Of a stretch of 64,000 nucleotides of DNA, positions 11,534-22,800 are shown in pieces. The notes below the pieces were generated by a model that did not search any database, was not told where the DNA came from, and saw nothing but the letters and a program-made list of their open reading frames with translations. The stretch spans positions 12,693,665 through 12,757,664 of the forward strand of contig CM065172.1 of NCBI GenBank assembly GCA_033026295.1, read 5' to 3'. Numbering within the stretch: the first letter of the stretch is position 1; the number at the start of each line of letters is the position of its first letter. Made by a program: the position numbers and the translations under genes. Source of the stretch: Channa striata. Lineage: Eukaryota > Chordata > Actinopteri > Anabantiformes > Channidae.

Positions 11534-11808
11534 GTTTTGCTACCTCGTGCATGTTTTGGGGTGAGATTTGTGAAAAACTTGGAAATTTACACTATCCTTG
11601 AACTGTTTTCTCCAGTCATGGAACTAGGAATTATTATTTCTGCCCCTATAAAAATGAAAATTGACAATGTTGTATATAATGTCACACTATGCCAAAGAAA
11701 CAGTTTTTATAAGTGGTTACTGTTCCCTTCCCCTATATCCACGAGTTCTGACTGGTTTAGCTATAACTACATTTAAGACTTGAGTATCTGAAATTTCACA
11801 TGAACCTA

Positions 11809-12450
11809 CATATTCAGACCCTTTACTCAGTGCTGTATTGAAGCCCTATTGGCAGCAATTACAGCCTTGAGTCTTTTGGGGTATGATACAACCAGCTTTG
11901 CACACACTGGGGGATTGTTGTCATGATGGAAGGTAAACCCTCAGTCCAGGCTGAGGTCCTGAGCACTGTGAAACAGGTTTTCATTGGGAATATCTATGGA
12001 CTTTTCTCTAGGTTTAGACGAGAATATTATTCCTCACAGTGTCACAGTCCTTCAGGTGCTTTTTTGCAAACTCCAAGTGGACGTTCATGTGTTTGAACTG
12101 AGTGGAGACTTCAGTCTAACCACTCTGCCATAAAGCCCTGATCGATGGAAGGCTGCATCAATGGTTGTCCTTATGGAACTTTATCTCTTCAACACAAAGG
12201 ATCTCTGGAGCTCAGTCAGCTTGACCTCTCTTACTAAGGCCCTTCTCCCCTGGATGCTCAGTTGGGCCAGACGGCCAGGAAGGGGTTGAACGTCTCCTAT
12301 TTGAGAATTATGGAGGCCCCTGTACTTTTGCCAAGCTGCAATGCAGCAGAATGCATTATTTTATTTTTATTTTGTAGCTTTTTCCAGAGCAGTCTCTTGC
12401 AATAATCCTAGCTCTGAGCTCTGCAGGCAATTCCTTTGACCTGTCAAAGA
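11809..12450 (-). mobile_element. Decayed Tc1/mariner transposon fragment, antisense
   Basis: The + strand resembles the complement of fish Tc1-like transposase genes: TTCAGACCCTTTACTCAG, then GGCAGCAATTACAGCC, GAGGTCCTGAGC, GCAAACTCCAAGTGG, CCATAAAGCCCTGAT, CTGGAGCTCAGTCAG and GGCCCTTCTCCCCTGG follow in the consensus order. The coding strand is therefore minus. Segments between these blocks are missing, including most of the catalytic middle, and stops and small indels are frequent, so no functional transposase remains. It lies between larp4 and asb8. Confidence 0.85.
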
Positions 12451-14380
12451 ACAGAAAAACAGACATTGATGGTAACCTGGGAAAACCTTTTAAGCCTCAC
12501 AATCTAAGTATGCTTGAAAGAAGTCTCAAGCATACTTCTATATTCTACACCTAAAAAGCCAGAATGAATTGACTAAATCAGCTGTGTTTCTTTAATACAA
12601 GAAAATACATCACCAGAAGAATACACGAGACCCAAGATGCAGAGGCAACTCCATGGATCTGTAAGTAAAAGCCGATGGGGGTTATTTTGACAGAAACTGA
12701 TTAAAAGAAAAATGCATGAGTAAGAATGTATGAGTAAGGTTAATTCTTAGGAATGTACATAACGATGTGTCATTAATATTGAATGCATCAATATTAAATG
12801 AATTATTAGTGAAATTGATTCAATGGAAATGGAATACTGTATTGGCTGTTTTATTCTAAATGAATCACATATGTAGAGAATTAAGAAATAGGTTAAAACA
12901 ATTAGAAATTAATTAATTAATAATCAGTGTTTGACCTACTGCTGTACTGTATGTATGTAATGCTGTAATGAGGAAGTACCAGTCAGGTGAGCGCTCTCTG
13001 AAATTATCACGTTTGATGAGAAAGGCTGTAGCATTCGATGAAAAGAATAGCCAACAGTATTTTAAATATGTGTGGTGGAATATTTATTTACTGCAACTAG
13101 CAGCAAAAAAAAAAATAATAATAATTGGAAAAAATGGAAAATGGGCAGAGTTAGAAACTGAAGAATAATGCATAAACTATATTTTTATGTAGTCCGGTTA
13201 CAAACTGTAACTTCTGCTTAGAACACAGAATATTTCAAATCCTCAATCGGTGGCTTAGAGCAGAAATGATTACGATGTTTGTGTCTTGTCATATTCATAC
13301 ATTTACATTATCCCTATTTTAAGTTAATTCACTACAAGTCAGAGGGAAATACTTTACACCAATTAAATGTATTTGACAACTTTAGTTACTAGTTACTTTG
13401 AAGATTTAGCCTCCAATGTTTGCTAACAATAAGGGTAAATTTCTGAATATATAAAAAAAATTTTTACTTGAGCTTTGTCGTTTATCTAAAGTAAGTTGTT
13501 TCCCTGGCCATTAGTTTTCTTAGTCACTAGCCTTAGCTTTTCCCCCATAACGTCTTTTACCGTTGCTTTTAGTTTTGTGTTTGCCTGAAGACTGCAAAGC
13601 CTGCGAGCAGCGATAAAAGCTTACAAAAGTCTTTAACAGCTGGTTTTCAGCAATCAAGTGCATTTTCTTTAGGAAATGCCGAGTTCTAGTTATTATTATT
13701 AGTACCATAATATTCTTGTTGTTTCCAGTATTTATTATTATTATTATCATTATTAACAATTCTTCCATGTTTTTTGTGTGCGCTACTATTACTACTACTT
13801 TCTCTAGTAAGGAGAGGTGTCCTAGTACTTTTTGTACGGATAGCTATAGTACAATAATTGTTAAAAATATTAGTTTGAATTTTCATTTTCAGGAGTGCCA
13901 CCTGCTGGAATGTTGCAAAACTGCAACTGTTTTTCATGCGCCTTCACACGTGAAAGACTCTTTCATGTCTTTCATGTGTGCAACAAAAGTTTTTTCCCTA
14001 ACTTTCATTTTTTAATTACTCAGTGGTTCAAATCTCACAGGTACAATAGCTGCAAGAAGTGATACAAGCGGAAATTGCAATTATGTTAATGTTCAAATGT
14101 TCAGAATCATTATTACACTACATTGATGTTTACTTTTGATGTTATCTTGCGCTTTTGCATTCTTTAGGACAAATTACATCACTTTTGCACTTTTATTTTA
14201 AATAAATACACTATCTACATTCACAATATGCTAAAATATGTTTAGCTATCAGTTGTAAAAACGGCCACTTATAGCTTATAGTTGTTTTAGACATTGTAAA
14301 TGTAGTTTTTAATAGCCAAGGACAAGGACATTAAATGGACTTTACTTGAGTAAAGTCTGCCACTATATTAATGTATTTTT
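12451..14380. other. Intergenic AT-rich DNA between larp4 and asb8
   Basis: No gene recognised. It contains a perfect hairpin-forming inverted repeat (12506-12537), A-rich and ATT-rich simple sequence (near 13091-13107 and 13730-13756) and short chance frames. Confidence 0.6.
12506..12537. repeat. 12-bp perfect inverted repeat with 8-nt spacer
   Basis: AAGTATGCTTGA at 12506-12517 and its exact reverse complement at 12526-12537. It lies about 55 bases beyond the Tc1-like fragment and could form a hairpin or be the end of a small element. Confidence 0.85.
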
Positions 14381-14950
14381 GTGCGATTATTCATACAACC
14401 TCACGCTCTTATTTTCCCGCTATTCGCTGTCTGCGCTCCGACAGCCGTAAAGCCGCTTGTTCGGTGTCGCTGTGTCGCTGCGGCAACGGCTCTTAACATG
14501 GCCGCGAGCGCCAGGCATTCCTCGCGTGCCGGCTGGATGCCACGACTATATCGGTCAACTCCGTGCTCCTGTTAAACACGAAGCTCCCCGTCAGAAGTTG
14601 TAAAAGCCTCTTATTCAAAAAGAGAATCGAGGGACTTCGTATGGTCCAAGTAACACGGGTCAGCCAGCGCAAACTTGGGCTCGGTCGTATTTAAAATCCA
14701 GGCAGGCAGGCAGGCAGAGGGCGTGACTGCAGCCGTGACGTCCTGTTTGTGTTAAACCGAGCAGCAAACAGTCGGTGCCTGGAACCCGTGAGACCTTCAA
14801 ACCGGGGACCAAAAAAACGGTACGTTATAATCCAGTATCCAATTTGAGGATCTGGAAGACATTTTAAAGCGTTCGCCCTAGTGCTTGATTTGAGTGTCAT
14901 CCGTGTTTTCGCCGTCTGCGAGTGAAGCTTGTCCCTCGTATCCACAAGCT
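14381..14950 (+). promoter_or_regulatory. asb8: CpG-rich promoter and probable first exon of asb8
   Basis: GC- and CpG-rich stretch in AT-rich surroundings. It holds a TATA-like TATTTAAAA (14688-14696), a CAGG tandem run (about 14699-14716) and a CRE-like TGACGTCC (14736-14743). A GTACGT donor-like site at 14820 could close a non-coding first exon that splices to the acceptor at 16316. The transcription start is inferred, not seen. Confidence 0.6.
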
Positions 14951-16316
14951 AACGTTAGCTAGGCTGCTGGCTGATGTGGTTTGACTAGCTGGTGAATATG
15001 TAGACGGGGATTTGTTTTTCACTGGACTAGCCCATCCGGAGAATGCTTTGCAAGCCGCTTTTTATATTTGTATTGGTGTGCTAAAAGCTGACAGTTTGTG
15101 TAAATCCAAGTTAGTTACAGCACTGTTGCAAACTGCCTTTACTATTCCTTCGTTTTGAACTTGTGAGCTAACGTCAGTTAGCCGACAGACTCGGCTTGTC
15201 ACTCGTTTGTTTACGTTTTGTGTTCGGGCCAAAAATTAAGTTGCAACAGCAGAAAAACGTGAGACATCGAGCGTCAGATTAAAGCTAGTACAAGGAAACA
15301 CCATCAGCACAGCACGGTGTTCTGACATTAGCCTGAAATCATTAGTTTATCCATAGAAGAGGGGAAAAATATTTTTTGTATTGTCATCACTCCATAATTC
15401 CATTATTTTTTTAATCTTTAGGTTAACAACTCCTTTAGAAATAATAATTTCTGGACCTTAATAACAAATACATTATATGTAAATATATTTAAACAAGTTG
15501 TACTAATAATAGTCTTAAGGCTGGGCCATATGGGAAAAAATAATCCTGACAGATCCATCTAAATTGAAGGAGTTTGTTACTGTTGCTGCCCTAACATCTG
15601 CTCCTTATGTTGGAGGCTTTAGGTGTGAGTGAATTTCCAACCCTTGTTGGGGAATTGTGCCAACAAGGGCTGGACAACATTTACAAACGACAAATATTAT
15701 TTTGCCAAGCCATTGCCATATGTGAGGTGTAGCTATTTTTCTGAATTTCCTTTTCCTCAGACCTGTAGAGGGGTTGAGCTTGGTTATGCACTACACTTGT
15801 TCTTTTTGCAGGCTCATTTGAGATCTCCACATGCATGATCCATGCAAACACGTGATCATGCAACTATATAATCATTGTTAGATATGACAAATATTTGTAA
15901 GGGGAGGAATTATTTATGATATTCACAATACACCACATATCACTACAATAGAGCACAAACTGTATTGATTAATTCTGCATAATTCTGGACTCCTCATTAT
16001 GTGTGTCAATTAATTTTAATCAAAATATTAAGATTTCTAGGTTTATATTTTTAACAAAATTAAATAAAACATTTAGCAGAAGAGATGTCAGTTAATAAAG
16101 TCACTAATTTTTCAGTCCTTTGGTGTTGGAATGGGTACATTATTATGTTTAATGCAATAAACAGTATATAATTATGTGACATGCCAGTACCTAAGAAGCA
16201 AAAAAAAACAAAACATGCCTTTTAAAATTTATTGTATTTTGTTACGTTTTTAATGTTTATGGATGTTAATTATGCCCTACAGTCTGTAACTTCAGCGTCT
16301 TCACAATGTATTTCAG
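14951..16316. other. Probable first intron of asb8
   Basis: AT-rich sequence after the CpG island, ending in TATTTCAG at 16309-16316, a fitting acceptor for the first coding exon. No other gene or repeat recognised. Confidence 0.45.
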
Positions 16317-16348
16317 TGTGCTGTAGTGTCACCCTTGCCTTGGGTGCC

Positions 16349-16369
16349 ATGGTCCTCTGTCACACATGA
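16349..16369 (+). promoter_or_regulatory. Upstream ORF overlapping the asb8 start codon
   Basis: ATG at 16349 lies in a strong context (GTGCCATGG) and encodes six residues before TGA at 16367-16369. That TGA overlaps the asb8 ATG at 16366-16368 in the pattern ATGA, in another frame. The main ATG has a weak context (C at -3, A at +4). The arrangement suggests leaky scanning, short-range reinitiation or use of Met5. Confidence 0.6.
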
Positions 16370-18989
16370 GCTCTACTATGTGGTACATCATGCAAAGCAT
16401 TCAAAGTAAATATTCCCTGTCTGAGCGGCTCATCCGCACCATTGCAGCCATCCGCTCATTCCCACACGACAATGTAGAGGATCTCATTCGTAAGGTAGGA
16501 GCGCTCATTGGTCAACTTTGAGTTATATTTCTCAGTGCCATCATCTGTATTGACTTTTGGCTGTTATGTCCTGTGTGTCAAAGGGAGCTGATGTGAACCG
16601 GATGCACGGCACACTCAAGCCCCTGCACTGTGCTTGTATGGTTGCTGATGCTGACTGCGTAGAGCTGCTGTTGGAGAAAGGGGCAGAGGTAGGTCATGGG
16701 GGACTCCTACACACTTGCTAAAGCATATCCTTAAATTTTTGATGCATATGGGATTTAACACACAAAAAAATAAATCACCTGAACAGCCATAACATTATGA
16801 TCACCCATCTAACACTCAGTAGATCACTTTATTTACTGAATTTAGAGGTCAAGTCAACACCTCAAACTCACTCTGTAACTCAGTCCATTCTTGAAACATT
16901 ATTGCAGTGCAGCAGGGTCCGTTGGTCTGTTAAAAGACCCCACTGCCATGAGGGAATACTGTTTCTGTGCCGGGGCAACAATGTTTAGGCTGGTGGTACA
17001 TGTCAAAGTAACAGCTACACTATGTAAAAGAATTAAGTCATTGGAACATGTAACCAGTTCTGCATCCAGTTCTGATGTTCATGTGCCAATTGTAGGCACT
17101 TTTGATCATTTCTACTCATGCAATAAGCTGTGATCCACTTTTTATTGGAACCAAATTGAGCCTTTTCAGCAATTGAAACTACAGTAGCTCTTCTACTTGA
17201 TCAGAGTATACAGCCCAGTCTTTTCTCCTCATGTGCATCTTTGCAGCTCGTGACCCTGTCACTGGTTCACTGGCTTTCCTTCCTTGGAACACTGTAGACT
17301 GAAAACACCCCTCAAGAGCTGTAGATTTGGATTTCTTTTATCCAGTTTACTTGGCATTACAATTTGGTCCCTGTCAAAGTTGGTCACATCCTTACCTATG
17401 GCTGTTTTCTGCTTTCAACACATTCACTTTGGGGACAAAATATTCACTTGCTCCCTAATAAAGCCATATAGGTATACGGTTTTGGGCAGGCTCTGCTTCT
17501 GCTCCATGCACAGCAGACCACCCTGGTCCTAAGGAGAATAGAATAGAGAGAAACAAACAGAAACAGGTGAGGGTGGGTGGTGTACAAAAAAAACCAAGAT
17601 GCTCTGACGAACATGGCAGGAGGGTATTTATAGACCAGAAGGGGCGTGTTTGAGGTGTGGTCCCGATCATGAACTTCAGATATTAATCCCAGTATATTGC
17701 AACGTTTAAACAGAGCATGATGTTCACTGAAGGAATCACGCATTTGTGGTCATTCATTGTCATACTAAGCTGTAAACTCAGCCCAGTAGCTGCCTTTAAA
17801 AGGAGAAAATTGTGTGAATTTTTCTTGTATACACTAATAATATATAACAACTGGCAGAATCATAAAACATGTTATTTTGAGAAATTATACAAAACTAATA
17901 TGATTAATTTTAGAGTGAGTGCTCAGCCAAATGGGGGTGGGGGGTTTCTGTCACATAATTGTGATATTTAACTTCTACAGGTAAATTGGATTAGAAGTGT
18001 AGAGATTTGGAGTATGTCATTATTGTTTTTCACAAAAACAATCAGTGTTGAATTTGTCAGCTGAAATATTTATTTAAAAGAATCAACACTAATTTATTTG
18101 AAAATATTATTGTAAACTTATTATATCTTTAAAGACTCGCTTTGACATGGTGAACGGTCAAAAAATAGTCTTTTAGTCTATGTGGTATCTTTTTATTTAT
18201 TTCTAGTATTCATTTTTCACTTCAGATATTTTACGCATCCTGTAGAGGCTTCAGTAGAAACCATGCGCTAAATTTACCTCTTTTCTATAGTTACTGCATT
18301 TAATTAATTAGCCATAGCATTCAGCTGCTAATTGTATTGAATCTCCTCATCAGGTTAATGCTTTGGATGGATATAACCGCACTGCACTGCACTATGCAGC
18401 AGAGAAGGATGAGAGTTGTGTGGAGCTGCTGTTAGAATATGGGGCCCAGCCAAATGCCCTAGACGGCAACAAGGACACCCCACTTCACTGGGCTGCCTTC
18501 AAAGATAACCCAGAGTGTGTTAGGGCTCTGCTGGAAAGTGGGGCTTGTCCAAATGCTCGGGACTACAACAATGACACTCCTTTGAGCTGGGCAGCAATGA
18601 AGGGTAATCTGGAGAGTGTCAAAGTGCTATTAGACTACGGAGCCCAGGTTCATGTGACCAACCTGAAGGGCCAGACCCCTATCTCCCGACTGGTAGCCCT
18701 GTTAGCCCGGGGCCTGGGCACTGAACAGGAGGAGGAGTGCCTCGAGCTGTTGTGCCGGGCTGCAGGGCGGTTTGAGATCAGACGGGCTGATGGTACCCTT
18801 CCCAGGGAGCTGAGTAAGGATCCCCAGCTGCTGGCGAGGCTGACCAGCATGGTGGCTCAGGCTCCAACACTGCGTGCTCTGGCACGATGTGCTGTCCGGC
18901 AGAGTCTCGGAGTGCAGTTCCTTCCCACTGCAGTAAAAGAGCTTCCTTTACCAGAGACTATTAAAGACTATCTACTGCTGAGAGACTGA
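16366..18989 (+). CDS. asb8: Ankyrin repeat and SOCS box protein 8 (asb8)
   Basis: Substrate-recognition subunit of an Elongin B/C-Cullin 5 ubiquitin ligase (family knowledge). Coding exons: 16366-16494, 16584-16688 and 18354-18989, in phase, giving 289 residues against 288 in mammals. It starts MSSTMWYIMQSIQSKYSLSE, near-identical to ASB8. Ankyrin repeats follow (LKPLHCACMV, RTALHYAAEKD, DTPLHWAAFKD, DTPLSWAAMKG). The C-terminal SOCS box includes TLRALARCAVR as BC-box and ends LPLPETIKDYLLL. The first exon probably starts at the acceptor near 16316 and carries an upstream ORF touching the start codon. The 1.7-kb second intron holds a Tc1-like remnant. The frame is intact throughout. Confidence 0.96.
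16782..17466 (-). mobile_element. Decayed Tc1-like transposon in asb8 intron, antisense
   Basis: The left end CAGCCATAACATTATGATCA is the terminal sequence of a Tc1-like family widespread in fish. Internal blocks follow in consensus order, for example GGTCAAGTCAACACCTC, CATGAGGGAATACTGTTT, GGTGGTACATGTCAAAGTAA and, near the right end, GGACAAAATATTCACTTGC. Compared with the family, about half the length is missing and stops are frequent, so it is inactive. Its transposase strand is minus, opposite to asb8. The same family appears at 38171-38322. Confidence 0.85.
17467..18353. other. Remainder of asb8 intron 2
   Basis: AT-rich, no recognised exon or repeat, ending in CATCAG before the ankyrin-repeat exon. 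Confidence 0.5.
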
Positions 18990-19910
18990 AATGATAAAAC
19001 CAATGGGGGGCTCTCAGATCTCACTGGCCAATTAAAAGTTCTTCACACTGCATGTATTGACAAGAAAGAGTCTGTGTTGAATTATAGGATATTGTTTAGC
19101 AGTGGCCCTCATTTACCAAACGTTCTTGCAAATGAACAGATTTATTCACCAAGACGGATAAACAAATCTCTTAAGTTATTTCCTTCTTTATTTGTTATGT
19201 GGTAGTTGCACAACTTCTAAGCAAGCAGTTATTTATGTACACGTTGTTAGGTTTGATCGGTTTCATCTGTAGGAGCAAGTCTGATCCAGAACACTACGCT
19301 TACACTGTTACATAATTTCTTGCCGGTAAAAGGAAGTTGTGGCAAAAAAGACCAGTTTGTGCAGTACAGAAATGATCTATAAAGGATCTATAACATCAGT
19401 TTCATCATAAAAATGTACCTAATGATATGTATCCAATTGTCCAACTGATTATCTTTACAAAGCCAGTACATCCTTGAAAATTTAAGTAGGCTAAGTCGTT
19501 TTTTGTATGAAAGTTTCAGTTAATGATGACTAGGATTTTTAAAACCCGAAGGTGGACTGGAGAATGAATTTTAAGCAGTTTGTATGTTATTTGGAGTGGC
19601 CATCCTTTTCTCAATGCTGGTGAACTCACAATGCAATAATTTTTTGCAAATCCAGGGGAAATATAAAAAAAAACACCTTGACCAGAACAGAAAACTGTGC
19701 CAGAACATTTTAATTTGTTATGTAGAGGCGACAAAACTTTGCAGAATATCATCATTGGTTTTACTAAATGTGCCAGACAAACTTGCCTCCATCTCATTCT
19801 CCAAACTTGGTCAGTGTTGATAAAAGTGATGTCAACATAACTGATGTTATATGTAATTTATTATTTGGGTTTTATTTCAATTAAGGGTGCAGTTGCCAAG
19901 AACAAATAAA
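18990..19910 (+). other. asb8: asb8 3' untranslated region
   Basis: Non-coding sequence after TGA (18987-18989) up to a canonical AATAAA at 19905-19910, which is followed within a few bases by a T run. The transcript may end here or at a later signal. Confidence 0.5.
19905..19910 (+). terminator. Candidate polyadenylation signal for asb8
   Basis: AATAAA about 0.92 kb after the asb8 stop codon, followed by a T-rich tract. Confidence 0.5.
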
Positions 19911-21984
19911 ATGTTTTTTTTTTTTTACAGTTCATACAGTCTTAACTTGCACAATTTGGGTTTTCAAGCACTTACTAGTCTAACATTTTACTACATATTT
20001 TTATTAATTAATATGTTATTTAAGTTAGTTTTTTTTTTTTTTAAACATGAAATGGCATGATTACTAAGTTTTGCTTCTTCACTAAGAACGTTGCAGAATG
20101 TGTTTAAGTTTGTTAAGTCTGTCTAAAATCTGACCATTCATATGCTTGGTTTTGTTTGCCTGTTCTGCAGATGTATGTAACATTAACCTTTAGATTTAGT
20201 CTTGTGTACACCTGAAAAGTGCTTTTTTTTGTCAATTTGATGAAAGTAAATGCCTTTATATTCCACTCTGTTTTACTCTTCATTGTTTTCCAAAAAAGTA
20301 TGAATCCTTCAATTTATTTCACCACACAGCTAGACTTAATAAATTTAATAAACTATTCATTTTGTAATGCTCATCTGTTACTTTTCTATGATGTCAAAAC
20401 GTCTTCCCTGATAAGACCTATTACTTGCACCTGAAGATGAAATACAGTAAATAGTTTGCGGATTGATGGATATATATGCATGCAAAGGATGCCTTGGCAG
20501 TGTTGGTGTATCCCTGAAGCTAATCTGTGACACTTGCTTTCACTGAAAATATACAGACTATAAACATTTTAAGTAATACACATGATCTGCTGCGTTAAAA
20601 ATATGCATATCAGACAATTAGTATAATTTATTTGGTAAAGAAAAGGCTAGATTACTTTTGAACTGTGTGAAATGGGACCTTTGTGTTAGTAATTAAAACT
20701 GAATATAGCTGTGATCTCTTCGTGCCTATATAATTACTGTTTACTGCAGTCATTTAAAATTAAGATAAAAGGGCTCAAATATGACAAACCACACCATAAC
20801 TTTACACTAAGGACTGTAATTTAGAGCTGTATCCAAGCATTTTTGTATTCTTTATAACTAAAATAATTTTGTGGCTTCTAATGTTCTCATGGTACAACAG
20901 ACAGTATGCAGTAGTAAATAGATGTATGGTGACATAAAATCACTGACTGTGCCTTCTGACTCTTAAAAAGGAGATACCAGAGTTAACGATGATACATTCA
21001 GTTCTCAAGAAATCCATTGGGGGGCTCCCCAAACTTGCTTCTGAATTAACTGGGCTCTGAATGAAATGTGTCAGTCAGTGTCATTTCATATTGGCAGAAA
21101 ATACAAATGTAACAGTTGCTGTGGATTACATCAGCTGGCTCATCATTAAAAGTTGAGGTATTTACAAATATATAACATAAGTTGTACTAGCATGCTTTTT
21201 TTGGTTATCTAATTAACAAACTCTATAATATGTACTATTTTAAAAAAATTTGACCCCTTCATTTTTAATGTTTTATATGTCCATTCAGTAGTTTTGTCAT
21301 TGTGCTTTTCTTGTGTCATATAATGCAAGAGTGGTTTAAAGTGCGAACTAAGAACTCTCTGACCTGATTAGGAATTAAACATTTTCATAACATTTTATTT
21401 TTATGGCTGTTACCAAATACTGTGCCTTATGTATGTAGAGGGCAGGGGTGTAGTAGTGAAGCGATTAATACGCCAAAGTAGCCAGGTTTTAACATTGAAG
21501 CTCTTATTATAGAGAAACTACTCTTACTAGCCATAAAAAGAAACATTACTGATGCAAAAAAAATTCAACAGCATCAGAGAAGTTTATAATCTTTTTTTTT
21601 ATTTTAGTTTATCTAATATTATTTGCTGCATTAAGAACAGTCTGACAAGTTTATCAACTTATGTAGCACTGCACGAGTGTGCAGACAGTTGTTTGAATAC
21701 ATGCAGTATATAATATTTGAAAACAAGCAAGTCGAGCGGCCTCGGGAGCCCTTATATTATAGGGCTGTGGGGATCAGGTTTTGTGCTAAATAACAGTTTT
21801 ATCAAACGGTCATACATTTATTGCACACAAGGGTGCACATCTCTGTATCATCAGAAGCAAATTTTCTTGTGTATGCATTTAGATTTAACTGATGCATCGC
21901 TACAATTGCAACAAACAATACTCAAAAAAGCAAACAAAAAACAAACAAAAAAAAAAACACAAAAGGAAACATGTTGTATTTGCG
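19911..21984. other. AT-rich intergenic DNA between asb8 and atf7
   Basis: Two kilobases with many A/T runs and only short chance frames. No gene, RNA or mobile element recognised. An alternative longer asb8 3'UTR cannot be excluded. Confidence 0.5.
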
Positions 21985-22800
21985 CCCATAAAGCCAAGAG
22001 ACTCCCAAAGTCTGGAGCTGCCCGTGAACTATCGCGATAGCTCGACGTCGAGGGGAGTGTCAAATTCCAAGAGAGAGGAGAGAGGGGAGTCAGATAGAGG
22101 GGCGCAAGGGTGAGTTTGTAAACACTTTATTACCCTTTAAATTCACCACACATATGTTAATTTTACTAAACGTTGGTAAGATAGTTGTCGATGTGACCTT
22201 TTTCAGTGTTTGTTGCTCTTAAAAACACGCGTCTATTAAATTGTCAAACTATTTCAACGTTTCATTCGGACTGTCTCGTTTTGCACTCAAGTGTCAGTCC
22301 GCTAACCAGCCAACTGCTGCTAGCTTTTCATCAGCACGTATTAATTTGACTCTTTGTAAAGTCTTTAAAAACACAGTTCACTTCGAATATAATGAAATTC
22401 GCGTTGATGTGTGTTCGTTGTCATGGCTGAAATAATAGTAATGCTGTTGTAATAATTTCCAATGTGCCTTCGGCCTGTTGTTAACGCTAGCCACTTCAGT
22501 TAGCCATTAGTTTTGCGTTGGTACAAAAAGTTGATTTCGGGTTTTTGACCAATAAGATTCAGCTAGTCCGTGTTATTGACAGCGCCTAGAGCTTTGCGTA
22601 CGTCAGGAGCAGTTGATTGACGTGCGTTTAGCCAATTGCTGAAGAGAATAGGCGGTCTTGTTACGGGAAAAGGCTGGGCTTCTGCACGTACGTAGCCAGA
22701 AGGTAATGGAGGCTAAAACGACTAACTTTTTCAAGGCAGTCTGTAAGAAGGAACTTAAGTGTGTCGGACTTCGAGATTTCAGTTGGTATTTATCTCTTTT
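21985..22800 (+). promoter_or_regulatory. atf7: CpG-rich promoter-like region, probably for atf7
   Basis: GC-richer block with two adjoining 12-bp perfect palindromes (22029-22040 and 22041-22052), a purine-rich stretch and a strong donor-like GTGAGT after 22109. Further on are two CCAAT boxes (22549-22553 and 22632-22636), a CRE-like TACGTCA (22599-22605) and TGACGTGC (22618-22625). The next downstream coding sequence is atf7, so one or two alternative non-coding first exons of atf7 are likely. Start sites are inferred. Confidence 0.5.

Noticed and set aside
14381..14575. 64-codon open frame in the asb8 CpG island
   Set aside because: GC-rich islands give chance frames; no family resemblance and the real asb8 start is at 16366.
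22708..22741. ATG with MEAKTTNFFKAV before a GTAAGA donor
   Set aside because: No recognised protein, and joining to atf7 is not supported; atf7 has its own well-placed conserved start at 28028. It might be part of a non-coding first exon.
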